Source: Deltaproteobacteria bacterium RBG_13_61_14
GTDB taxonomy: Bacteria > RBG-13-61-14
Assembly (NCBI GenBank): GCA_001797815.1
Contig: MGQK01000088.1
Span: forward strand, 14,294 to 23,496
Length of the DNA stretch: 9,203 nucleotides
Direction: 5' to 3'
In this document: positions 1 through 5,832 of the stretch, one piece after another
Position numbering within the stretch: the first letter of the stretch is position 1
Layout: every line of letters starts with the position of its first letter
Notes under the pieces: model-generated
The model's input: the letters and a program-made list of their open reading frames with translations, nothing else
The model's database searches: none
What the model was told of the DNA's origin: nothing
Position numbers and translations under genes: made by a program

Positions 1-22
1 CCTGACACCTGACACTTGACAC
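1..22. repeat. Short tandem repeat upstream of hslU
   Basis: Three near-perfect copies of a 7-base unit (CTGACAC, CTGACAC, TTGACAC) sit just before the hslU ribosome binding site. They resemble the tandem-unit spacers found elsewhere in this window, although the unit differs. Any opposing arm of an inverted repeat would lie to the left of the window. No promoter is claimed here. Confidence 0.55.
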
Positions 23-39
23 TCTAGGATTGGAGACGG

Positions 40-1371
<1,332 letters not shown>

Positions 1372-1390
1372 CTCGAAGGGGGCAATTTTT

Positions 1391-1468
1391 GATTTTGGAT
1401 TTTAGATTTTGGATTTTTAATCACCATCCGACAGCTAATCCAAAATCGGAAATCTAAAATCTAAAATC
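1391..1468 (+). repeat. Imperfect inverted repeat of GATTTTRG units after hslU
   Basis: The left arm (1391-1417) is tandem GATTTTGG/GATTTTAG units. The right arm (1437-1468) is the near reverse complement, with units such as ATCCAAAATC and CTAAAATC. Together they can fold into a long A/T-rich hairpin occupying most of the spacer between hslU and the next gene. It could end or attenuate hslU transcription, or be a non-coding repeat insertion. It lacks the GC-rich stem plus T-tract of a classical terminator. The next gene's ribosome binding site begins right after the right arm. Confidence 0.7.
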
Positions 1469-1482
1469 GGTGGGAGCGCATC

Positions 1483-3015
1483 ATGGGAAAAATTTTGGTG
1501 GTGGACGACGAGCTTTTCTACCGCGAGCTAACGGCGGACATCCTCCGCAAGGAAGGCCACCAGGTGACCGCGGCCAAGGACGGCCGCGAGGCCCTGGACC
1601 TGTTCAAGCGCGACGAGTTCGATCTTTGCCTGCTGGACGTGGTCATGCCCGGCTCCTTTGACGGCCTGACCGTGCTGGGCAAGGTCAAGCACACCGACCC
1701 GGACCTGCCGGTGATCATGCTCAGCGCCCATGAGGACCAGCGCCTGGTGCTGCGGGCGCTGCGGCAGGGCGCTTTCGACTACCAGCGCAAGCCGATCTCG
1801 GCGCAGGAGCTCAAGATCGCGGTGGACCGGGCCCTGGCCACGCGCAAGCTGGCGAAGGATCACAAGAACAAGCTGAAGCGGCTGGCCAGCCTGGAGGAAG
1901 GCTCCAAGCGGTTGGCCGGCTGGGCGGGCCAGAAGTTCCGGATCGAGGACCTGGAGCGCGAATACGAGATGTTGGAGACCACGGTCAACCTGGTCTCGGG
2001 AGTGCTGGAGTGCGAGCGGGTGAGCGTGATGCTCTTGGACCCTGCCGAGAAGAGGCTGCGGGTGGCGGTGGCCACCGGCTTGAGCAAAAGCCAGATCCGG
2101 CAGGAGTCCAAGGAGGCGGGCAAGAGCATTTCCAACTACGTGCTCGAGACCGGGGAGGCGGTGCTGGTGACCGACGTGGCCTCGGACGAGCGGTTCAAGG
2201 AATCGGAATACGCCAGCCAGTACCGGACCGGCTCGTTCGTGATCGCGCCGCTGAAAGTAGGCGACCGGATCATCGGGACCATCAACGCCAACGACAAGAA
2301 GGACAGCCAGCCCTTCATCGAGGACGACCTGGTTTTGCTCAAGACCTTTTCCCACCAGATCTCGCTCGGCTTTGTCCATGCCATGGCCCTGGCCGACCTG
2401 GACCGGGAGCGCAACCGGCTCAAACTCCTGAGCGAGCTCCAGCGCATCCTCTTCCAATACCTGGAGCCGGAGGAAATGCTCCGCCAGATCCTGATCAAGT
2501 GCCAGCAAATCCTGGAGGTGGTCTCCGCCGCCGTCTTTCTCAAAGACGAGCTCTCCGGCGAGCTCTGGCTCCGGATCGGGCTGAACGCGGGCAAGGAGAT
2601 CAGCGGAATCCACCGCATCCCGGTGGGCAAGTCCATCACCGGGCTGGTGGCCGAGTCGAACAAGATCCTGATCGTGAACAACCCGGCCAAGGAGCCGCGC
2701 TTCGTGGACGAGTTGGAGTGGCCGGAGAAAGGGGTCATCCGCAACCTGATGGCGGCGCCCTTGATGTTATCGGACCAGACCATCGGGGTGATCCGGCTCC
2801 TCAACCGGCGGGAGGGGAATTTCTCCGCCGAGGACGGCCGGCTGCTCAAGGACATTGCCGACTCCCTGGCCGTGGCCCTGCGCAACCTTCAGTTTTATGA
2901 GAAACTGAAAAAGAGCGTGGACGAGGTCATTATCACCAACCAGATGCTCCAGCGGGCCAACGACGAGCTGAACCTCAAGGCCAAGGAACTGGAAGCACTG
3001 AAGAAGAGGCATTAG
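1483..3015 (+). CDS. Response regulator with receiver and two GAF domains
   Basis: A 510-residue cytoplasmic signalling protein. The N-terminal receiver (about 1-120) has acidic pocket D8/D9, phospho-acceptor D52 (LLDVVMPG), S81 and the conserved K103 in RKP. GAF 1 spans about 155-298 and GAF 2 about 325-470; both contain typical pieces such as GKSISNYV, GKSITGLV and APLxxxxxxIGxI. A helical, probably coiled-coil tail (471-510) ends the protein. No histidine kinase, GGDEF, EAL, HD or DNA-binding domain is visible, so the output is unknown; it may act by protein contact, for example on a kinase encoded elsewhere. The ATG is supported by GGGAG at 1472-1476, six bases upstream. It lies between hslU and argB without an evident functional tie to either. 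GAF ligands cannot be predicted from the sequence. Confidence 0.9.
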   Translation: MGKILVVDDELFYRELTADILRKEGHQVTAAKDGREALDLFKRDEFDLCLLDVVMPGSFDGLTVLGKVKHTDPDLPVIMLSAHEDQRLVLRALRQGAFDYQRKPISAQELKIAVDRALATRKLAKDHKNKLKRLASLEEGSKRLAGWAGQKFRIEDLEREYEMLETTVNLVSGVLECERVSVMLLDPAEKRLRVAVATGLSKSQIRQESKEAGKSISNYVLETGEAVLVTDVASDERFKESEYASQYRTGSFVIAPLKVGDRIIGTINANDKKDSQPFIEDDLVLLKTFSHQISLGFVHAMALADLDRERNRLKLLSELQRILFQYLEPEEMLRQILIKCQQILEVVSAAVFLKDELSGELWLRIGLNAGKEISGIHRIPVGKSITGLVAESNKILIVNNPAKEPRFVDELEWPEKGVIRNLMAAPLMLSDQTIGVIRLLNRREGNFSAEDGRLLKDIADSLAVALRNLQFYEKLKKSVDEVIITNQMLQRANDELNLKAKELEALKKRH

Positions 3016-3103
3016 GCATTAGACTTTAGACTTTAGGCTTCAGAACCCCCATCGCCAGCGCCAGTTTCTTCGACTAAAGCCTAAAGCCTAATGTCTAATG
3101 CCT
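3014..3103 (+). repeat. Imperfect inverted repeat between response regulator and argB
   Basis: The left arm (3014-3040) has units GCATTAG, ACTTTAG and GCTT. The right arm (3076-3103) is close to its reverse complement (AAAGCCT, AATGTCT, AATGCCT). The arms start at the stop codon of the response-regulator gene and end shortly before the argB ribosome binding site. The 10-mer GCCTAAAGCC at 3079-3088 recurs at 5817-5826. The hairpin could act as a terminator or mRNA stabiliser, or be a mobile-type repeat; its function is not shown. Confidence 0.7.
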
Positions 3104-3124
3104 TTGCGCAAAGCCTCTGCGCGG

Positions 3125-3135
3125 AAGGAGGAGGA
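3125..3135 (+). promoter_or_regulatory. Strong ribosome binding site fixing the argB start
   Basis: AAGGAGGAGGA lies seven bases before the ATG at 3143 and is the best Shine-Dalgarno match nearby. It rules against the in-frame ATG at 3098, which lies inside the right arm of the inverted repeat and would add 15 residues not expected in the family. Confidence 0.8.
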
Positions 3136-3142
3136 AGTCGGA

Positions 3143-4024
3143 ATGGAGAAGGCGTTGGAGCGGGCGCGGATCCTGGTGGAGGCGCTCCCTTATATCCGGG
3201 AGTTTGCCAAGAAGACCATTGTCATCAAATACGGCGGGCACGCCATGGTCGAGCCCACCCTGCGCCAGGCCTTTGCCCAGGACATCGTGCTGCTCAAGGC
3301 GGTGGACATCCACCCGGTCGTGGTCCACGGCGGCGGGCCCCAGATTGACCAGGTGCTCGAGCGGATGGGGGTCCAGGCCAAGTTTGTGGACGGCATGCGC
3401 GTGACCGACAGCGAGACCATGGACGTGGTCGAGATGGTGCTGGGCGGCAAGGTGAACAAGGACATTGTCTCCCTGATCAACCGCGAGGGCGGCAAGGCCG
3501 TCGGGCTTTCCGGCAAGGACGGCACTCTGATCCTGGCCCGGCCTTACCAAAAGCCGATCCGGGAAGGGGACCCCCGGCCGCCGGAGCTGATAGACCTGGG
3601 CCACGTCGGCGAGGTGGAGCGGGTCAATGCCGAATTCCTGATCGGCCTGTGCGGACAGGAGATCATCCCGATCATCGCGCCGGTGGGGGTGGATGCGAGC
3701 GGCCGCACCTTTAACATCAACGCCGACCTGGTCGCCGGCGCGGTGGCCGCGGCGCTTCATGCGGAAAAACTGATCCTGCTCACCGACGTGGCCGGCGTGC
3801 TCGACCTCCAGGGCAGCCTGATCTCCTCCCTGCACGTGGACCAGGCGGGGAAATTGATCGCCGACGGCGTGGTCCGCTCGGGCATGATCCCCAAGCTGGA
3901 TTGCTGCGTGGACGCGCTCAAGCGCGAGGTGAACAAGGCCCACATCATTGACGGCCGGGTGCCCCATGCCGTGATCCTGGAACTCTTTACCGACGCCGGG
4001 ATCGGGACCGAGATTTATCGCTGA
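3143..4024 (+). CDS. argB: Acetylglutamate kinase (arginine biosynthesis)
   Basis: Phosphorylates N-acetyl-L-glutamate with ATP, the second step of the acetylated ornithine/arginine pathway, in the cytoplasm. From the ATG with the strong ribosome binding site it is 293 residues, normal for the family. Motifs of the amino acid kinase fold are KYGGHAM (29-35, with transition-state Lys29), VHGGGPQI (61-68), RVTD (86-89), FNINAD (190-195), LLTDVAGV (212-219) and SGMIPKL (246-252, catalytic Lys251). The N-terminal helix (about 1-22) and the C-terminal block KAHIIDGRVPHAVILELF (265-282) are features of the hexameric, arginine-inhibited form, so feedback inhibition by arginine is likely. No other arg gene follows; the next genes are the tiny putative selenoproteins, which have their own candidate promoter. 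Confidence 0.96.
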   Translation: MEKALERARILVEALPYIREFAKKTIVIKYGGHAMVEPTLRQAFAQDIVLLKAVDIHPVVVHGGGPQIDQVLERMGVQAKFVDGMRVTDSETMDVVEMVLGGKVNKDIVSLINREGGKAVGLSGKDGTLILARPYQKPIREGDPRPPELIDLGHVGEVERVNAEFLIGLCGQEIIPIIAPVGVDASGRTFNINADLVAGAVAAALHAEKLILLTDVAGVLDLQGSLISSLHVDQAGKLIADGVVRSGMIPKLDCCVDALKREVNKAHIIDGRVPHAVILELFTDAGIGTEIYR

Positions 4025-4065
4025 GCCAATCCGGCTCGCCCCTCCCTTTGGGCACACGCGCTTCC

Positions 4066-4094
4066 TTGACAGCCGGGATTTTGGAGGCTATTCT
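4066..4094 (+). promoter_or_regulatory. Sigma-70-type promoter before the small membrane-protein pair
   Basis: A perfect TTGACA (4066-4071) is followed after exactly 17 bases by TATTCT (4089-4094, four of six matches to TATAAT). The predicted transcript start is near 4101, which is the A of the next ATG, so the mRNA would be leaderless or nearly so. A GGAGG at 4083-4087 lies inside the promoter spacer, 13 bases before the ATG, and would be transcribed only by read-through from argB. Confidence 0.6.
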
Positions 4095-4100
4095 AAGAAC

Positions 4101-4277
4101 ATGAATAGTTTTTGGATCTTGACGGGCATTCTCGTTCTTTGGTTCGCCCTCAACCGCTGGATTCTGCCCCGCTTCGGAGTCAAGACCTGAATGGCCCCGG
4201 AATGCGACGTCCGTGACCGACGTCCAAGCCAAACCTCCTGCTCCTCTCCGCCTTCCTCCCAGGAGCCGTCCCCATGA
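4101..4277 (+). CDS. Putative small membrane selenoprotein, UxxxC motif (in-frame TGA read as Sec)
   Basis: With the TGA at 4188-4190 read as selenocysteine this encodes 58 residues; read as stop it gives only 29. Residues 3-18 (SFWILTGILVLWFALN) form one transmembrane helix, followed by basic NRWILPRFGVKT, then Sec30-MAPE-Cys34 and a Ser/Pro-rich tail. The UxxxC spacing suggests a redox-active or metal/chalcogen-binding pair near the membrane surface. Three observations favour readthrough. A hairpin with SECIS geometry starts 16 bases after the TGA. The extended frame stays open to 4277. Its stop then overlaps the next gene's ATG as ATGA, a classic translational-coupling junction. From memory, and unchecked, small proteins with GVxTCMSGxC at this position exist in other bacteria, which would make this a Sec/Cys pair. 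The function is unknown. If the TGA is a stop, a 29-residue single-helix peptide remains. Confidence 0.65.
4203..4226 (+). promoter_or_regulatory. Candidate bacterial SECIS hairpin 1
   Basis: GACGTC (4206-4211) pairs with GACGTC (4219-4224) around the loop CGTGACC (4212-4218). Two further pairs, T4203-A4226 and G4204-C4225, form below a bulged C4205. The apical loop begins 21 bases after the TGA and has G in its second position, followed by T. This fits the general model of bacterial SECIS elements, in which SelB recognises a short loop with an early G about 16-37 nt after the UGA. The element lies inside the extended coding region, as it must in bacteria. Confidence 0.6.
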
Positions 4278-4492
4278 ACGCCCCGACTCGACCCCGGCGC
4301 GTCTGGCCCTGGCTGGGCCTGGCCCTCGGCGCCCTGCTCGGCGGGCTTTACGGCCACTACCTCGGCTGCCACCGGGCTTGACCCCTGACCGGCAACCTGT
4401 GGTTCACAGGTCTCTTCGGCGCCGTCCTCGGATATTCCCTCTTCGACCTCTTCTTCTCCGGCCCTCGCCCCCAACCTCCCCACCCGGAATAA
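4274..4492 (+). CDS. Putative DUF6132-like membrane selenoprotein, CxxxU motif (in-frame TGA read as Sec)
   Basis: Reading the TGA at 4379-4381 as Sec gives 72 residues, about the usual size of DUF6132 proteins. The layout is a basic N-terminus (MNAPTRPRR), helix 1 (about 11-31, Gly/Leu-rich), GCHRAUPLTGN (31-41, with Cys32 and Sec36), helix 2 (about 42-61, containing GLFGAVLGYSLF) and a Pro-rich tail. DUF6132 proteins, as I recall them, carry GCxxGxCPITSNP between two helices followed by a YGAxxG motif; the TGA falls exactly on the second Cys of that motif, and recognisable family sequence continues after it. The ATG has AGGAG at 4261-4265, eight bases upstream, and overlaps the preceding stop (ATGA). 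The biochemical function of the family is unknown; a membrane thiol/selenol pair suggests redox or metal/chalcogen handling, which is inference. selA, selB and selC are not in the window. Confidence 0.78.
4395..4411 (+). promoter_or_regulatory. Candidate bacterial SECIS hairpin 2
   Basis: ACCTGTG (4395-4401) pairs perfectly with CACAGGT (4405-4411) around a GTT loop (4402-4404). The loop starts 20 bases after the TGA at 4379-4381 and begins with G then T, matching the bacterial SECIS model. The first hairpin of this pair has nearly the same spacing (21 bases) but an unrelated stem sequence, so the similarity is structural rather than a sequence duplication. Confidence 0.7.
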
Positions 4493-4505
4493 TTCCTATT
4501 TTTTT
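4486..4505 (+). terminator. Weak possible terminator after the selenoprotein pair
   Basis: GGAA and TTCC (4486-4489, 4493-4496) flank the TAA stop codon and are followed by seven consecutive T (4499-4505). The four-pair stem is short and AT-containing, so termination would be weak at best. The T-run may simply belong to the following promoter region. Confidence 0.25.
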
Positions 4506-4506
4506 G

Positions 4507-4535
4507 TTGCATTGCACAAAATCTTGAACTATGAT
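4507..4535 (+). promoter_or_regulatory. Candidate promoter for the dodecin gene
   Basis: TATGAT (4530-4535, five of six matches to TATAAT) lies 17 bases after TTGCAT (4507-4512, a weak -35 keeping only TTG). Transcription would start near 4542 and leave an untranslated leader of roughly 180 bases before the dodecin start. Confidence 0.45.
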
Positions 4536-4582
4536 CGGGTTTCGGCTAGATTGGATGACGGCGGCGAGAGCAAGGGGCGATC

Positions 4583-4635
4583 ATTTTCCAGGCCTCCGCG
4601 GGACTGGACCGTGCGGCTGAGCACGCCTTGAAAAT
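4583..4635 (+). promoter_or_regulatory. Long stem-loop in the dodecin leader
   Basis: ATTTTCCAGGC (4583-4593) pairs with GCCTTGAAAAT (4625-4635) in ten pairs with one C/T mismatch. Inside, CCGC (4596-4599) can pair with GCGG (4613-4616). It sits about 40 bases after the predicted transcript start and about 90 before the dodecin ATG. It might be a cis-regulatory RNA or a stabilising 5' structure; I do not recognise a known riboswitch class. The rest of the 4493-4724 spacer holds only GCCGG-rich short palindromes (about 4664-4697) and the ribosome binding site. Confidence 0.4.
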
Positions 4636-4724
4636 AGATGGGAGTTTCTGATCCAGAACAGGCCGGCGAGCCGGACCCAAGCCGGCTTCGAACCGGAATT
4701 AAATTTTAAGAAGGAGGAATGAAA

Positions 4725-4937
4725 ATGCCGGACAGCACCTACAAGATCATCGAGCTGGTGGGGACCAGCAAAACGTCCTGGGAAGAGGCGGCCAAGAATG
4801 CCGTCGAGACCGCGTCCAAGTCCCTCAAGGACCTCCGCATTGCCGAGGTCAACCAAATGGACATGAGGGTCGAGAACGGCAAGGTGGTCGCCTTCCGCGC
4901 CCGGGTCAAGGTTTCCTTCAAGTATATGGGCAAATAA
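4725..4937 (+). CDS. Dodecin family protein
   Basis: A 70-residue protein with the dodecin beta-alpha-beta-beta pattern: YKIIELVGTS (6-15), helix EEAAKNAVETASKSL (20-34), then EVNQMDMRVENGKVVAFRAR and VKVSFKY (61-67). Dodecins assemble into hollow dodecamers that store or buffer flavins or related ligands in the cytoplasm. In classical members a Trp in an LDWFEV-type strand stacks the flavin; here the matching segment is LRIAEV, with Ile39 in that place, and the only Trp is at 19 in TSWEEA. Flavin binding is therefore uncertain. AAGGAGGA at 4711-4718 is six bases from this ATG; the in-frame ATG at 4719 directly abuts it, too close to be used. The gene appears monocistronic, with its own candidate promoter and a strong hairpin downstream. 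Confidence 0.88.
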   Translation: MPDSTYKIIELVGTSKTSWEEAAKNAVETASKSLKDLRIAEVNQMDMRVENGKVVAFRARVKVSFKYMGK

Positions 4938-4965
4938 TCACTCGGCATCTTTGCTCTAAGGACCG

Positions 4966-5009
4966 GGGCCAGCGGACCGCTCAGGGGAGAGGTCAGCTGG
5001 CCCTCTTTT
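4966..5009 (+). terminator. Intrinsic terminator between convergent genes
   Basis: GGGCCAGC (4966-4973) pairs with GCTGGCCC (4996-5003). The stem continues inward through a G/A mismatch to GACC/GGTC (4975-4978, 4991-4994), another G/A mismatch, and CTC/GAG closed by an AGGG loop. TCTTTTC follows. It lies 28 bases after the dodecin stop and 20 bases before the end of the minus-strand methyltransferase, so it could also stop transcripts from the opposite side, though no T-tract is evident in that direction. Confidence 0.7.
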
Positions 5010-5022
5010 CCCCGGCCCAATC

Positions 5023-5778
5023 TTATCTCTTCGGCTTGCGCGCGATCAACAACTGGCGCCGGCTGTCCGGCAGGAGAGGCGAAAGGTCCAGCCCGCCGGA
5101 GGCGGAGGCGACGGTCAGGCCAGCCCTTTCGATCATTGCCGCCAGCTCGTTGGGCGCGTAAATCCGGAGATCAAACCCGCCCAGGTCCAGGACCCGGGTT
5201 CCCCGAACCACCCGCCAGCTTGACTTCATCCGCGCGGTCAAGGGATCAAACTCATGGCGGCGCACAACCAAGTCGCGGCCGATCGCCGAGACCTCCCAGG
5301 TCCGGTAGTTCTTCATCAGGCCGTTGCGGTTCATGGTCTCGATCAGAAATTTTCCGCCCGGCCGCAGCGCGCGGGCGATCCTTTCCAGCACCTCTTGGTT
5401 GGTTCCATCGTCGTAATAACCGAAGCTGGTAAAGATATTGATCACCGCGTGGAACTCGGAGGCAAAGGCCGGCTCGCGCATGTCGCCCCGGAGAAAACGC
5501 GCCTTCACTTTTTGCCGCCCTGCCTCGCGCCGAGCCCGCCGCAGGTAACCCTCGTTCAAATCGAAGCCGGTAACCTCCAGGCCCAGCCTGGCCAGCACGA
5601 TCGAGTGCCGGCCGATCCCGCAGCACAAATCCAGGACCCGGTCGCCCCGGCGCAGGCGCAAGGCCCGCTTCACCGCCTGGGCTTCCCGCGGCGCGGATTC
5701 CCACTTGCTTTCCAGTTCGATCCGGCGATAAGTCTCCGTGAAAAAAGTCTCGGTCCAGTGCCGCTCCCGCCTGGTCAC
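5023..5778 (-). CDS. Class I SAM-dependent methyltransferase
   Basis: A 251-residue cytoplasmic enzyme with a Rossmann-type methyltransferase fold that transfers a methyl group from S-adenosylmethionine. Motif I is VLDLCCGIGRHS (48-59), the acidic residue ending strand 2 is in GFDLNE (Asp73), then RGDMREP (97-103) and post-motif FTSFGYYDD (116-124), followed by ARALRPGGKFLIET (145-158). The C-terminal part has an antiparallel-strand pattern. The substrate cannot be told; both small molecules and cofactors are possible. I chose the GTG start because GAGGAG (complement of 5785-5790) lies six bases upstream. The TTG ten codons earlier, at 5808, falls in the intergenic repeat and has no comparable site. 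It is 54 bases downstream of the acyl-CoA dehydrogenase on the same strand and may be co-transcribed with it, without an obvious shared pathway. Confidence 0.88.
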   Translation of the reverse strand: MTRRERHWTETFFTETYRRIELESKWESAPREAQAVKRALRLRRGDRVLDLCCGIGRHSIVLARLGLEVTGFDLNEGYLRRARREAGRQKVKARFLRGDMREPAFASEFHAVINIFTSFGYYDDGTNQEVLERIARALRPGGKFLIETMNRNGLMKNYRTWEVSAIGRDLVVRRHEFDPLTARMKSSWRVVRGTRVLDLGGFDLRIYAPNELAAMIERAGLTVASASGGLDLSPLLPDSRRQLLIARKPKR

Positions 5779-5797
5779 TTGCTTCTCCTCTTTCCGT

Positions 5798-5826
5798 CTA
5801 ACGCCCAAAGACTAACGCCTAAAGCC
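5798..5826. repeat. Tandem 14-base repeat between dehydrogenase and methyltransferase genes
   Basis: Two copies of a 14-base unit (CTAACGCCCAAAGA at 5798-5811 and CTAACGCCTAAAGC at 5812-5825) fill this short spacer. The second copy contains GCCTAAAGCC, which also occurs in the inverted repeat before argB (3079-3088). It belongs to the same style of intergenic repeat but shows no opposing arm here. Confidence 0.5.
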
Positions 5827-5832
5827 TTCTTC

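Noticed and set aside
1391-3103. CRISPR array or insertion sequence in the repeat-filled spacers
   Set aside because: The repeats are contiguous short units without regular unique spacers, and there is no transposase or cas gene.
3098-3142. Upstream ATG for argB
   Set aside because: It lies within the inverted repeat and lacks a Shine-Dalgarno site; the ATG at 3143 has a strong one at the right distance.
4021-4055. Terminator right after argB
   Set aside because: Only a four-pair AGCC/GGCT stem is visible, without a T-tract; too weak to call.
4101-4190. Reading the first small frame as a complete 29-residue peptide ending at the TGA
   Set aside because: Possible, but it leaves the ATGA overlap and the SECIS-like hairpin unexplained; both make sense only with readthrough. 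It is kept as the fallback.
4213-4527. A 104-residue open frame across the selenoprotein region
   Set aside because: Its translation is mostly Pro/Arg/Leu low-complexity sequence, typical of an out-of-frame shadow, and it conflicts with the two membrane proteins that have ribosome binding site, coupling and family support.
4583-4635. FMN riboswitch controlling dodecin
   Set aside because: The leader is structured, but I see none of the conserved FMN-riboswitch sequence blocks, so no known class is named.
4719-4724. ATG at 4719 as the dodecin start
   Set aside because: The AAGGAGGA site abuts this ATG directly, which is too close; the ATG at 4725 has normal spacing.
5779-5808. TTG at 5808 as the methyltransferase start
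   Set aside because: It sits inside the tandem repeat and adds ten residues without a ribosome binding site; the GTG at 5778 has GAGGAG six bases upstream.
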